From positions 951,253 to 1,015,252 of the forward strand of contig NZ_JAJEWJ010000001.1 of the NCBI RefSeq assembly GCF_020687765.1: a stretch of DNA of 64,000 nucleotides. Reading direction: 5' to 3'. A model generated the notes under the pieces. That model was given only the letters and a program-made list of their open reading frames with translations, was not told the DNA's origin and did not search any database. Made by a program: the position numbers and the translations under genes. Shown in pieces: positions 51,601 through 60,437 of this stretch (position 1 is the first letter of the stretch; every line of letters begins with the position of its first letter). Source of the stretch: Sphingobacterium sp. FBM7-1. Lineage in GTDB: Bacteria; Bacteroidota; Bacteroidia; Sphingobacteriales; Sphingobacteriaceae.

Positions 51601-52375
51601 GCTGAATCTGTTTTATAAAGTTTTCCGAATTAGCTAATCTTCCCTGCAAAAAAGATACATAGACTTGCCGCGCGTCGTCCGCACTGAGCTGCCCATGCTC
51701 GTCTACTAACCATTCGTCGGGGACAACCTGCAAGATGTTCCACAAATTCTCTTCGGTAAAAAGTGTGCGGTACTGTGCATCTACCGCTGCTACTTGAGAC
51801 GCCCACCGAAGCAGCACGTGATCCTTTATCTGTATAAACGGCTTGGCGAGTTGTTCTTCCCAGTTATCCCAAGCATGATGAAAGTAAAGTGATGCACCGT
51901 GGTCAATCAACCAGAGTTCTTTATGCCATATCAGCATATTGGTGTTCCGCACGGTGCGGTCTACGTTCATCAGTAGGGCATCCAGCCAGACAATCTTAGA
52001 AGCTTCTGCTTCGTCTATCTCGTCTGCATTCGGATCAAACGTGATCGCGCCATTTAAAAAATGTACACCCAGATTTTTTCCAACCGAGAAGCGCAGTAGA
52101 TCTTGTATTTCTTCGTCTGGTTCCATACGTGCAAAGGATTCGTCCAAATCGGCGAATACCATTTCGGGCATACGCAGCCCTAGGAAACGACTGAGTTCGC
52201 CTCCGATAAGCTCGGCAACCAGTGCTTTTCTACCTTGTCCGGCCCCGCGAAATTTGATAACGTAGCTGAATCCATCGTCGGCGTCGACCAAGGCGGGCAA
52301 CGATCCTCCTTCTCGAAAGGGTTGGATGTAACGTGTGATACGTACATCTCTTATTTCTGGTTTAAATATCTTCAT
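51578..52375 (-). CDS. HipA-like kinase domain protein
   Basis: A 265-residue protein with a HipA-family kinase fold. The Lys region is YVIKFRGAGQGRKALVAELIGGELSRFLGL, the catalytic-loop-like motif is LLMNVDRTVRNTNMLIW, and a metal-binding Asp lies in WLIDHGASLYFHH. It lacks the N-terminal domain and HipB-type partner of classical HipA toxins; the overlapping neighbour is DUF3037. It is probably a Ser/Thr or small-molecule kinase in the cytoplasm. A toxin role is not supported by any sequence evidence here. Confidence 0.8.
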   Translation of the reverse strand: MKIFKPEIRDVRITRYIQPFREGGSLPALVDADDGFSYVIKFRGAGQGRKALVAELIGGELSRFLGLRMPEMVFADLDESFARMEPDEEIQDLLRFSVGKNLGVHFLNGAITFDPNADEIDEAEASKIVWLDALLMNVDRTVRNTNMLIWHKELWLIDHGASLYFHHAWDNWEEQLAKPFIQIKDHVLLRWASQVAAVDAQYRTLFTEENLWNILQVVPDEWLVDEHGQLSADDARQVYVSFLQGRLANSENFIKQIQHERENIV

Positions 52376-52681
52376 GGGACTACGCTCGTATAAATTTCAT
52401 CTTTCTTTTTGATTTACTCTCAAAGAACGGCATTATTTTTTCATCCGTATGTAATTATTTATGACTGTAAGATTTCCATGGAATAAATGAGCTCGTTATA
52501 CTCGGTTATTTTTAAAGGTGATAAAACTATCAGATTTATCGTTTAGTTCTGCTAAACAAGTATTCCTGCGTTCGGAAGCTCGATTTAGTCATCATGCCAA
52601 CGTGCCTGGGATAAATCGTGATGGTTTTGTTTATGGTAACTTGTGAAAGTTTGCATCCTACCCTTTTAAACATATTCTAAT
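52376..52681. other. Intergenic region without a recognised gene
   Basis: About 300 bp between the minus-strand HipA-like gene and the plus-strand DUF1599 gene. AT-rich; it must hold promoters for both directions. I found no RNA gene, repeat or strong hairpin. Confidence 0.5.
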
Positions 52682-52689
52682 TATATTTG
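52682..52689 (+). promoter_or_regulatory. -7 box of the DUF1599/aroK operon
   Basis: TATATTTG fits TAnnTTTG, 30 bp before the ATG at 52720. A TTTG occurs 28 bp upstream, farther than usual, so the -33 part is uncertain. Confidence 0.5.
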
Positions 52690-52719
52690 TAAAACGAGCA
52701 ACAGAAAAGACGAGCAACA

Positions 52720-53268
52720 ATGACGGATACGACAACCGAGTATAATAATGTTATAAAACTTTGTAAGGATTTATTTCTAAAAAAAACTAAAGATTATGGG
52801 ACCGCCTGGCGGATTATGCGTCCGGCTTCCATAACGGATCAAATTTATATTAAAGCCCAGCGTATAAGAACATTGGAGGTGAAAAAAGTCTCTAAAGTCG
52901 GTGAAGATATCTTAGGGGAATATATTGGTATTGTTAACTATTGCGTGATTGCCATGATGCAATTGGAGCTTCCCGCCGATGCGGAGGAAAACTTGCCTTA
53001 TGAGGCGGTCGATAAGCAATACACCGAAAAAGTAGATGAAACGCGCGATTTGATGTTGGCTAAAAATCACGATTATGGTGAGGCGTGGCGTGAAATGCGG
53101 ATCTCTTCGCTGACAGATCTTATCCTGATGAAAATTCACCGGGTAAAACAAATCGAAGATAATAATGGGCAAACACTAGTCTCGGAAGGGTTGCATGCAA
53201 ACTACCAAGATATGCTGAACTATGCTGTTTTTGCACTTATAAAATTAGGACTTGCCGAACATAAGTAG
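52720..53268 (+). CDS. DUF1599 protein with duplicated domain
   Basis: A 182-residue protein built from two similar halves: CKDLFLKKTKDYGTAWRIMR..ITDQIYIKAQRIRTLE (residues 14-53) and TRDLMLAKNHDYGEAWREMR..LTDLILMKIHRVKQIE (107-146). Acidic DY and EAW motifs with Lys and Asp are reminiscent of the MazG/NTP-pyrophosphatase helical fold, but the catalytic role is untested. It is the first gene of an operon with the BT_3928, aroK and GDPD genes. DUF1599 is often near folate and shikimate genes in Bacteroidota to my recollection. Confidence 0.85.
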   Translation: MTDTTTEYNNVIKLCKDLFLKKTKDYGTAWRIMRPASITDQIYIKAQRIRTLEVKKVSKVGEDILGEYIGIVNYCVIAMMQLELPADAEENLPYEAVDKQYTEKVDETRDLMLAKNHDYGEAWREMRISSLTDLILMKIHRVKQIEDNNGQTLVSEGLHANYQDMLNYAVFALIKLGLAEHK

Positions 53269-53272
53269 ACTC

Positions 53273-54472
53273 ATGGAAACGAATTTTAATCCCACACGAA
53301 AAACGAAAACTGGCGCTATTGATATAGTACTCGGATTTAGTCGATTATTTGTCGGTTTACTTTTTATATTTTCGGGTCTTATTAAAGCAAATGACCCGAC
53401 AGGCTTTGGCTATAAACTGGATGAATATTTTCTGGTTTTAGGTTTGGACTTTTTTAGTGATTATAGTACTTGGATCGCTGTTCTTATTTGTGGTGTTGAA
53501 ATTAGCCTTGGGATATTTTTGCTACTCGGATTTTATAAAAACAAAGTTGCCTGGGGGTTATTACTTTTAACAGTATTCTTTCTCTTTCTGACATTTTACT
53601 CTGCTTTTTTTGAGGTGGTCAGTTCCTGTGGCTGTTTTGGCGATGCTATTCCGTTAACGCCTTGGGAATCGTTTATTAAGGACGTTATTCTCCTGATCTT
53701 TGTTTCGATCATTTTTACATACCGGGCGCGTATAAAGCCCTTGGTTTCCAATTCGAGTGCGAGCGGCTTAATTAGTGCCCTGGTGGTTCTTATATCTTTC
53801 GGCATTGGTATCTATACCGTTTACTTTCTTCCTTTTATAGATTTTCTTCCGTATAAAGAAGGAAACAATATCCCCGAATTACGTGTAATGCCTGAGGGGA
53901 AGGAAGGCGACCGTTATGCGTATACGTACGAAATCAGACATAAGCAAACTCAGGAGATCAAAAAGGTGACGGATGAGGAATATATGGCGGGAATTTGGGA
54001 AGATGATAATTGGGAGATTATTGGTGAACCAACTTCGCAACTCATTGAGAAAGGGTATCAAATTCCTATTCCTGATTTGGTTATTTCCGACATGGAAGGA
54101 AGTGACGTAACAGAAGAGATCATAACTAATCCTTATTACAACTTCGTGGTGGTGAGCACCTATATCGATAAACTGTCGTTGACAGACATCATTGCTTTAG
54201 ACCGTATTAACACCTCCATCCGGGATCTAGCAACGGATTACAATCTGCGGGCTTTATTATTAACGGCTAGCCCGCCACAAGTGGTTAGGGATCTTCATGA
54301 TGAAATGGATTTGGTACTGGAAACGTTTTATGTAGATGCCGTTCCGCTTAAAAGTATGGTTCGTTCTAACCCCGGCGTACTTTTATTACGTAATGGCACC
54401 GTCATTAAAAAATGGTCAAAAATTACATTTCCATCAAAAGAAGATTTAGAAGATAATTTTTTAGGAAAATAA
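53273..54472 (+). CDS. BT_3928-family DoxX-like membrane protein
   Basis: A 399-residue protein with four or five membrane helices in its first 190 residues (SRLFVGLLFIFSGLIKANDPTGFGYKLDEY is the DoxX/MauE-like start) and a Cys pair in SCGCFGDAIPLTPWESF. A soluble domain of about 200 residues follows, ending VLLLRNGTVIKKWSK, which looks thioredoxin-like but without CxxC. Start ATG 53273, 4 bp after the DUF1599 stop; a TTG upstream at 53252 overlaps that gene and is rejected. Function unknown, possibly redox. aroK begins on its stop (TAATG). Confidence 0.82.
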   Translation: METNFNPTRKTKTGAIDIVLGFSRLFVGLLFIFSGLIKANDPTGFGYKLDEYFLVLGLDFFSDYSTWIAVLICGVEISLGIFLLLGFYKNKVAWGLLLLTVFFLFLTFYSAFFEVVSSCGCFGDAIPLTPWESFIKDVILLIFVSIIFTYRARIKPLVSNSSASGLISALVVLISFGIGIYTVYFLPFIDFLPYKEGNNIPELRVMPEGKEGDRYAYTYEIRHKQTQEIKKVTDEEYMAGIWEDDNWEIIGEPTSQLIEKGYQIPIPDLVISDMEGSDVTEEIITNPYYNFVVVSTYIDKLSLTDIIALDRINTSIRDLATDYNLRALLLTASPPQVVRDLHDEMDLVLETFYVDAVPLKSMVRSNPGVLLLRNGTVIKKWSKITFPSKEDLEDNFLGK

Positions 54473-54993
54473 TGAATAAGCCTATATTTTTAATTGGCTT
54501 TATGGGTAGTGGGAAAACTACACTAGGCAAGAAATTGGCAAACCATATGAATTGGAAGTTTGTTGATTTGGATCACTTGATTGTAACGCGTATAGGTATG
54601 TCGATACCTGAATATTTTACGCAATATGGTGAGCAGAAATTTCGTGAATTGGAAAGCCAGGTACTTAAAGAGCAACAGGATGAACGCTCGGTTATCTCTA
54701 CGGGAGGCGGCAGCCCCTGCTTCTTTGATAACATGCAATGGATGCTGGAAAACGGTATTGCTGTTTATTTGCATCTTACGCCTAAGGCGTTGCATAATCG
54801 ATTACAGCAGTCTGATATTGCTTCTCGTCCGGCGCTCCGCGGCTTACGCGATGAGGCACTCCTAGCATTTATCGAGGAAAAACTACGTGAACGAGACCCT
54901 TTTTATAAACAGGCACATATTCATATTGATCAACTAAATGCTTCTTTAGAGACAGTTCGTCAATCCATCGAAACCTATGCAAAAAACAAATAG
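54472..54993 (+). CDS. aroK: Shikimate kinase
   Basis: A 173-residue P-loop kinase: Walker A GFMGSGKTT, substrate-binding DLD in FVDLDHLI, STGGGSP, and RPALRG with the lid Arg. It phosphorylates shikimate at the 3-position for aromatic amino acid synthesis. The ATG overlaps the stop of the gene before it and its end overlaps the GDPD gene by 17 bp, so it is inside an operon. Confidence 0.94.
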   Translation: MNKPIFLIGFMGSGKTTLGKKLANHMNWKFVDLDHLIVTRIGMSIPEYFTQYGEQKFRELESQVLKEQQDERSVISTGGGSPCFFDNMQWMLENGIAVYLHLTPKALHNRLQQSDIASRPALRGLRDEALLAFIEEKLRERDPFYKQAHIHIDQLNASLETVRQSIETYAKNK

Positions 54994-55924
54994 TCCTTAT
55001 TTACTTGTTCTATGCTTATTGTTTTTTTGTAGCTGTTTCAGCAACAATTCAACAAATACAGTTCGGTTTGGGAATGGGCAAACGACGTTTAACTTTTCAG
55101 GGGTTGAGGATCTCTACCGTTTCCTCACTTATTCTGAACACCGGGTTCCGCTGGTCAGCGCGCACCGTGGTGGGCCAGACGTTAATTATCCGGAGAATGC
55201 GTTGGAAACTTTTCAACGGGTAGCCTTCAAAATGCCAGCTATCATCGAATGTGATATTGCTCTTACACAGGACTCTGCATTGGTTTTAATGCATGATGAG
55301 ACTTTAGACCGGACGACCACCGGAAAGGGAAGGGTGAATCGGCATACTTTAGCAGCGTTGAAAGAGCTACGCCTGTTAGATGTTACGGGAACTGCGACGA
55401 ATTACCGGATCCCAACGCTGGAAGAAGCCTTACAATGGGGCATAGGAAAAGTTATTTTCACGTTAGATGTAAAAAGAAATGTTCCCTATCAGTTGGTTGT
55501 TGATGCGGTTCGAAAAACAAAAGCGGAAGCTTATACGATCATCATTACCTACAGTGCTGATCAAGCTGCGATAGTTCATAACCTCGCTCCTGAATTGATG
55601 ATATCTGCCTCCATTAAGCGTGTGGAAGATTTGATACGTTTGAATGATCGGGATATTCCAGATACGCGTCTTGTCGCTTTTGTTGGTACTTCTCAAGCGG
55701 ATCAGGCATTGACCGACCTGCTGCATCAACACGGAATTCTGTGTATTTTAGGTACCATGGGAAATTTGGACCGCCAAGCGCAGCAAAACGGGGAGCACCT
55801 TTATGCGGAATACATTGAACACGGTGCAGATATTCTGAGCACCGATCGTCCGCTAGAGGTCGCGAAAACCCTAGATTATTATATTCGACAGCGGGGGCTT
55901 TCTTCTCCTTTTATTGATTACTGA
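54977..55924 (+). CDS. Glycerophosphodiester phosphodiesterase lipoprotein
   Basis: A 315-residue GDPD-family enzyme. It has a lipobox-like LLFFCSC, so it is probably a lipoprotein. Active-site features: SAHRGGP (catalytic His), IIECDIALTQDSALVLMHDETLDRTT (Glu, Asp, second His), and a C-terminal GADILSTDRP typical for the family. It releases glycerol-3-phosphate from glycerophosphodiesters, outside the cytoplasm. ATG 54977 overlaps aroK by 17 bp. Confidence 0.92.
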   Translation: MQKTNSPYLLVLCLLFFCSCFSNNSTNTVRFGNGQTTFNFSGVEDLYRFLTYSEHRVPLVSAHRGGPDVNYPENALETFQRVAFKMPAIIECDIALTQDSALVLMHDETLDRTTTGKGRVNRHTLAALKELRLLDVTGTATNYRIPTLEEALQWGIGKVIFTLDVKRNVPYQLVVDAVRKTKAEAYTIIITYSADQAAIVHNLAPELMISASIKRVEDLIRLNDRDIPDTRLVAFVGTSQADQALTDLLHQHGILCILGTMGNLDRQAQQNGEHLYAEYIEHGADILSTDRPLEVAKTLDYYIRQRGLSSPFIDY

Positions 55925-56007
55925 ATTTATTAAATCGCTTCAAACAATTACGCTTGCGGAACGTTATTAACTTAGATTAAAATAATTTTAACGTAAAGGA
56001 TCGTAAT

Positions 56008-56586
56008 ATGAAGAAGCTTACTTTTTTATGCCTCTTATTAGGAGGTTTCGCAATCGGTGCACAGGCACAAACGGTAGAAACTAGACCACAATCCTCCGCT
56101 AATGTGGGACTAGAACCGATTAGACAGGGCAATTGGATGGTCGGTGGTGAATTAGCTGGTCTCGGGTACAATTTTGAAGCAGAATCGTTTAATATAGGGT
56201 TACGGCCACGTGCAGGTTACTTTGTGTCGGACGGAGTTGCAATTGGAGCTCAAGCCAGTTTAGGTTTTGCCTCGGTTAAAGATAGTGACAACGAGTGGAC
56301 TTACGGTGTAGCGCCATTTGTACGTTATTATTTCCCAGGTGGAGCTAGCGCAAGTGGACGTTTCTTCGGACATGGCAACGTGGGTATTGCAGGGAGTTCG
56401 CGTGGGGATGATGTATCGCTCGAGTTAGGGGTAGCAGCAGGATATGCGCATTTTATCACCCAAACGGTGGCTTTGGAAACTACAGTTGGTTACAATTACA
56501 ATAAAGCTAATATCAATTCTGGCGGTGGACAAAGTGGACTTGGGGTCAGTCTCGGTTTTCAGATTTATTTACCAGGACAGCGGTAA
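56008..56586 (+). CDS. Small outer-membrane beta-barrel protein
   Basis: A 192-residue protein: signal peptide (MKKLTFLCLLLGGFAIGAQA), then strands such as NIGLRPRAGYFVSDGVAIGAQASLGFA and WTYGVAPFVRYYFPG, ending GVSLGFQIYLPGQR. This is the OmpA/porin-like opacity fold common in Bacteroidota. Function unknown. A terminator follows. Confidence 0.85.
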   Translation: MKKLTFLCLLLGGFAIGAQAQTVETRPQSSANVGLEPIRQGNWMVGGELAGLGYNFEAESFNIGLRPRAGYFVSDGVAIGAQASLGFASVKDSDNEWTYGVAPFVRYYFPGGASASGRFFGHGNVGIAGSSRGDDVSLELGVAAGYAHFITQTVALETTVGYNYNKANINSGGGQSGLGVSLGFQIYLPGQR

Positions 56587-56607
56587 GCGGTATAACGCGA
56601 TTTGATT

Positions 56608-56646
56608 AAAAAGCCCATCCTCTGAGAATGAGGATGGGCTTTTTAT
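56608..56646. terminator. Bidirectional terminator between the barrel gene and the CoA transferase
   Basis: AAAAAGCCCATCCTC pairs with GAGGATGGGCTTTTT around TGAGAAT. Confidence 0.92.
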
Positions 56647-56662
56647 AATAGTATGGTGACGG

Positions 56663-58153
56663 CTACCGCTTCATCGTGCCCGTCTCAGCTAGCCGTAGAT
56701 GCCAACTAAAGGCTTCTTCCAATAGATGGGGTGTATGTCCTCCTCTTTCACAAGCTCTATCAAAATAAGATTGAAGTTCTTCTCTAAAATCGGGGTGCAC
56801 GCAATTGTCGATAATCTTCTGTGCTCGCTCTCTCGGAGCAAGACCGCGCAAATCCGCTAATCCAATATCGGTAACTAACACGTCCACGTCGTGTTCCGTA
56901 TGATCCACATGGGATACCATAGGTAACACATGCGAGATGGTATTATTCTTGGATGCAGCTTGTGTGACAAAAACACTGAGATAGGCGTTTCGGGCAAAAT
57001 CGCCAGATCCACCGATACCGTTCATAATTTTAGAGCCTGAAATGTGCGTAGAGTTGACGTTTCCGTAAATATCAAATTCGATCGCGGTATTGATTGCAAT
57101 AATCCCTAGGCGGCGAATCAAACCCGGTGTGTTGGAAATATTTTGAGGCCGGAGTACAATTTTATCCCGATATTTCTGTAAATTATTAAACACGCGGTCA
57201 TAGCAATTTTCCGACACGGTTATCGATGATGCGGAAGCAAATGACAACTTCCCGGCGTCTATCAAATCAAATGTGCTATCCTGTAGTACTTCCGAAAACA
57301 TGGTTAGATCATAGAAATTACTTGTTTTAAATCCAGTCAGTACTGCATTTGCGACTTTTCCGATGCCGACCTGTAGGGGCTGAAGGCGATCAGTCAAGTG
57401 CCCCAACTGCACTTCATTCTCAAAGAAATTTAAAATGTGTGCTGCTATTGCTACTGTTTTCTCGTCTGGATCGGTTACGTCAGCAGGGCTATCTTTTTTA
57501 TCGGTAAAGACGATTCCTACAATTTTATCAGGGTTAACGGAAATTGTTTTACGTCCAATTTTATTCCAAGGCGCTACAATAGGAATTACATTTCGATGTG
57601 GGTAGTTTTCGGGTTTGTATATATCATGAATACCGTAGACCTCCATCGAAATTGCTGTATTTATCTCGATGATGATTTTCTCTGCTAATTCAGCAAACGT
57701 TGCGGTGTTTCCTACAGATGTGGTCGGGACTAGACTACCGTCTCGATCAATGTATGCTACTTCAATAACGGCTATATCGACAGGTGGAAGATTTTTATTG
57801 TGTAATAACTCCGCACTTTCGCTGAGATGCTGATCGATAAACAACACCTCTCCTCCATTGATTTTATTGCGTAGTGTCCGATCTACCTGAAACGGCATAC
57901 GTTTTTTTAACGCACCGGCAGCGGCTAACTTGCCGTCTGTATCGTGACCGAGCGACGCTCCGGTCATGAGCGTTATTTTTATATCTTCATTTTTTGCCCG
58001 CTCAGCCAAGGCTTCCAGCATCACTTTACTATCTCCCGCTTTGGTAAAGCCGCTGGCACCTACCACCATACCGTTTTCAAAAAAACCAACCGCTTCGTGG
58101 ACGGTCATTACTTTATCTTTTAATCGTTCTAATTTTATTCTTTCTGTGTCCAT
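56663..58153 (-). CDS. Acetyl-CoA hydrolase/transferase, probable succinate CoA-transferase
   Basis: A 496-residue class I CoA-transferase of the Cat1/AarC type. Family marks: GMVVGASGFTKAGDSK at the N-terminus, VGNTATFAELAEKIIIEIN, and Glu288 in TMFSEVLQDS, the likely thioester-forming glutamate, followed by ISGSKIMNGIGGSGDFARNAYLS. It moves CoA between succinate and acetate and so works beside the TCA cycle; sucD is encoded 3 kb away. It is divergent from an AraC gene. Confidence 0.9.
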   Translation of the reverse strand: MDTERIKLERLKDKVMTVHEAVGFFENGMVVGASGFTKAGDSKVMLEALAERAKNEDIKITLMTGASLGHDTDGKLAAAGALKKRMPFQVDRTLRNKINGGEVLFIDQHLSESAELLHNKNLPPVDIAVIEVAYIDRDGSLVPTTSVGNTATFAELAEKIIIEINTAISMEVYGIHDIYKPENYPHRNVIPIVAPWNKIGRKTISVNPDKIVGIVFTDKKDSPADVTDPDEKTVAIAAHILNFFENEVQLGHLTDRLQPLQVGIGKVANAVLTGFKTSNFYDLTMFSEVLQDSTFDLIDAGKLSFASASSITVSENCYDRVFNNLQKYRDKIVLRPQNISNTPGLIRRLGIIAINTAIEFDIYGNVNSTHISGSKIMNGIGGSGDFARNAYLSVFVTQAASKNNTISHVLPMVSHVDHTEHDVDVLVTDIGLADLRGLAPRERAQKIIDNCVHPDFREELQSYFDRACERGGHTPHLLEEAFSWHLRLAETGTMKR

Positions 58154-58270
58154 ATAAATCCATTATTATACTTTAACCACATGTAAGATAAGCAATTTTC
58201 GGTATGTCTCTGACTTTTTTGGTTATGTCATCGAAAATCAAGAAATTTATGACTTTGACTTTAGATAACC

Positions 58271-59086
58271 ATGGACAGAACGCTTTACGTAGACAGGTAT
58301 TATATGACGGAAGTTGACACGTTCGAAGATAGTATCTATTGTCATCATGCCCTTATGGGGGAAAACTTCATTTCTGAACATAGCCATACAAAAGGGCAGT
58401 TCCTATATGCGGAGGGCGGGATCGTGTTTCTAAAGACAAGTGAAAAATCTTACTTTTTGCCTGCCCGACATTATATTTGGATACCGGGTGGAATAAAACA
58501 TAGCATCTATCCAAGCAGCCCGGAGGTGGTGATGCGCAACCTATATTTTCCGGCGTTTGCGACCGATGGGGATTTTTTTAACGAGGTGAGTATCTATCCG
58601 GTTAATGACTTTCTGATTGAGTTCATTATGTTTACGAATCGTTGGACGGGTAATATATTCCCGACAGAAGAACCTAAATTTTCTATTGCTAAAGCTTTTA
58701 AATTAATTCTTCCTGAGGTATCGCAAACTGAATTACCGCTGGCGCTCCCTTATCCAAAGGATGAAAAACTAAAGCTGATTGTCAACTATTTGGAACAACG
58801 AATAGATCAGAACATTAGCTTTAAAAAATTGGCCAACGAATTTGAGCTCAGCGAGCGAACTTTAGCGCGGCTTTTCCAACGGGAACTGAACATGAGCTTT
58901 ATTCAATATTATACAATCCTGCGCATGCTTACCGCGCTTAAACTTTTATTAGACGAAAAAATGAGTGTAAATGACGTGTCAATGCGTGTGGGATATAGTA
59001 GCTTACCAACCTTCAGTAATACTTTCTATAAGGTTATCGGTGTAAGGCCAAGTGAATACATTAAAAACAAAAACTTATTATTATAA
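58271..59086 (+). CDS. AraC-family regulator with cupin sensor
   Basis: A 271-residue protein with a cupin-like N-terminal half (SEHSHTKGQFLYAEGG, IPGGIKHSIYPSSPEV) and a C-terminal AraC HTH (residues 175-265: SFKKLANEFELSERTLARLFQREL, NDVSMRVGYSSLPTFSNTFYKVIG). It sits divergent from the CoA-transferase gene (117 bp) and 15 bp before the DUF1080 gene, so these may be its targets. Ligand unknown. Confidence 0.88.
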   Translation: MDRTLYVDRYYMTEVDTFEDSIYCHHALMGENFISEHSHTKGQFLYAEGGIVFLKTSEKSYFLPARHYIWIPGGIKHSIYPSSPEVVMRNLYFPAFATDGDFFNEVSIYPVNDFLIEFIMFTNRWTGNIFPTEEPKFSIAKAFKLILPEVSQTELPLALPYPKDEKLKLIVNYLEQRIDQNISFKKLANEFELSERTLARLFQRELNMSFIQYYTILRMLTALKLLLDEKMSVNDVSMRVGYSSLPTFSNTFYKVIGVRPSEYIKNKNLLL

Positions 59087-59101
59087 CTTTAAACCATTCG
59101 C

Positions 59102-59959
59102 ATGAAAATCAAAGCAAATTTTCTATCCGTACTAGCAACTGGAGCTATTTTATTCTCCTGTGCCTCAGCAGGAGACAAAACGGCATCGTCAGATGATGAA
59201 ATCCCGCAACCGATCCAATTATTTAATGGTAATGACATCAATGACTGGACGCCCAAAATCAGGCTGCATGAAGTCGGTGAAAACTACGCAAATACATTTC
59301 GTGTAGAGGATGGTTTGTTGAAAGTACGTTATGACGGCTATGATGAATTCAACAAACAATATGGTCACCTTGCTTACAACACGCCTTATAGCTATTACTT
59401 TCTTCGCGTAGAATACCGCTTTGTCGACGAGCAGGTAAAAGGAGGTGAAGGCTGGGCTTGGCGAAATAGCGGTGCTATGCTTCATGGACAAGATCCGCAT
59501 ACCATGTTAAAAGATCAAGATTTCCCGATCTCTATTGAAGGACAGTTTTTAGGTGGAAATGGTGAGGATGAACGTACCACCCTGAATTTATGTACACCAG
59601 GCACCAATGTGGTAATAGATGATGCTTTGTTTACCCCTCATTGTATAAGTTCTACGTCAAAAACGTATCACGGAGACGAATGGGTGACGGCTGATTTCTT
59701 GGTACTAGGTGATTCACTCATTCGGCATATTCTGGAGGGAGAAGTGGTATTGGAATATAACAAGCCTCAAATTGGTGGCGGAAGTGTGAACCCATATGAT
59801 CCGGCACAAAAAACAGACGGCAAACTGCTTGAAGAAGGATTTATCTATTTACAAAGTGAAAGTCATCCGATCGATTTCCGAAAAGTAGAATTATATGATC
59901 TGGCACCTTACAAAAATGACCAAGAGAAACTTGGTGCAATTATCCAAAAGCTTCTCTAA
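59102..59959 (+). CDS. DUF1080 (3-keto-disaccharide hydrolase type) lipoprotein
   Basis: A 285-residue protein with lipobox ILFSCAS after a short leader. The DUF1080 concanavalin-like domain (about 35-275) is clear from QLFNGNDINDWTPK, FRVEDGLLKVRY, WAWRNSGAMLHGQDPHTM and DFPISIEGQFLGG, with FIYLQSESHPIDFRKVEL at the end. Members bind or cleave glycosides, including 3-keto-glycosides. It is 15 bp behind the AraC gene and is probably cotranscribed. Confidence 0.85.
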   Translation: MKIKANFLSVLATGAILFSCASAGDKTASSDDEIPQPIQLFNGNDINDWTPKIRLHEVGENYANTFRVEDGLLKVRYDGYDEFNKQYGHLAYNTPYSYYFLRVEYRFVDEQVKGGEGWAWRNSGAMLHGQDPHTMLKDQDFPISIEGQFLGGNGEDERTTLNLCTPGTNVVIDDALFTPHCISSTSKTYHGDEWVTADFLVLGDSLIRHILEGEVVLEYNKPQIGGGSVNPYDPAQKTDGKLLEEGFIYLQSESHPIDFRKVELYDLAPYKNDQEKLGAIIQKLL

Positions 59960-59983
59960 AGAAAACACCCCATCTACTCAACA

Positions 59984-60024
59984 AAAACAAGGGATGTAAA
60001 TGAATACATCCCTTGTTTTATTCT
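59984..60024. terminator. Bidirectional terminator between the DUF1080 gene and rpsT
   Basis: AAAACAAGGGATGTA pairs with TACATCCCTTGTTTT around AATGAA. Confidence 0.9.
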
Positions 60025-60044
60025 TATTAAAGAACTGGCTAAAA

Positions 60045-60299
60045 TTAACCCAACTTACTTACTAATTTGGTTAACTTAGATTTGTTGTTCGCAGCTTTGT
60101 TCTTATGGATAACATTTTTCTTAGCTAAACGGTCAAGCATAGAAACAACTTTAGGTAACAATACTTTAGCTTCTTCCGCATCGGTCGTGTTACGTAATTT
60201 TTTAATCGCATTACGAGTTGTTTTTGCTTGGTAACGATTTCTTAGGCGTTTCGCCGCGTTTGCTCTAATTCTTTTAAGCGCTGATTTATGATTTGCCAT
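60045..60299 (-). CDS. rpsT: 30S ribosomal protein S20
   Basis: An 84-residue basic protein of the S20 family: [22 protein letters not shown] at the N-terminus and [22 protein letters not shown] at the end. It binds 16S rRNA. It is a single gene with its own -33/-7 promoter and a shared terminator. Confidence 0.97.
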   Translation of the reverse strand: MANHKSALKRIRANAAKRLRNRYQAKTTRNAIKKLRNTTDAEEAKVLLPKVVSMLDRLAKKNVIHKNKAANNKSKLTKLVSKLG

Positions 60300-60344
60300 T
60301 TCTCTAGCTATATTTTATATTTCTTTTATACTAATTTCGGAATG

Positions 60345-60374
60345 CAAAAATAGCATACTATTTCCAATATTCAA
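60345..60374 (-). promoter_or_regulatory. Promoter of rpsT
   Basis: On the minus strand TTG (60374-60372) and TATTTTTG (60352-60345) lie 19 bp apart, a full -33/-7 pair about 45 bp before the ATG. Confidence 0.7.
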
Positions 60375-60437
60375 AATGAATTTGAAAAATGTTAAATAAA
60401 CCTTCTTTTTTCATCTTTATACTCTTTAATTTCGTCT

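Noticed and set aside
51578..52375. Classical HipAB toxin-antitoxin module
   Set aside because: The protein is shorter than HipA and there is no HipB-like DNA-binding partner beside it.
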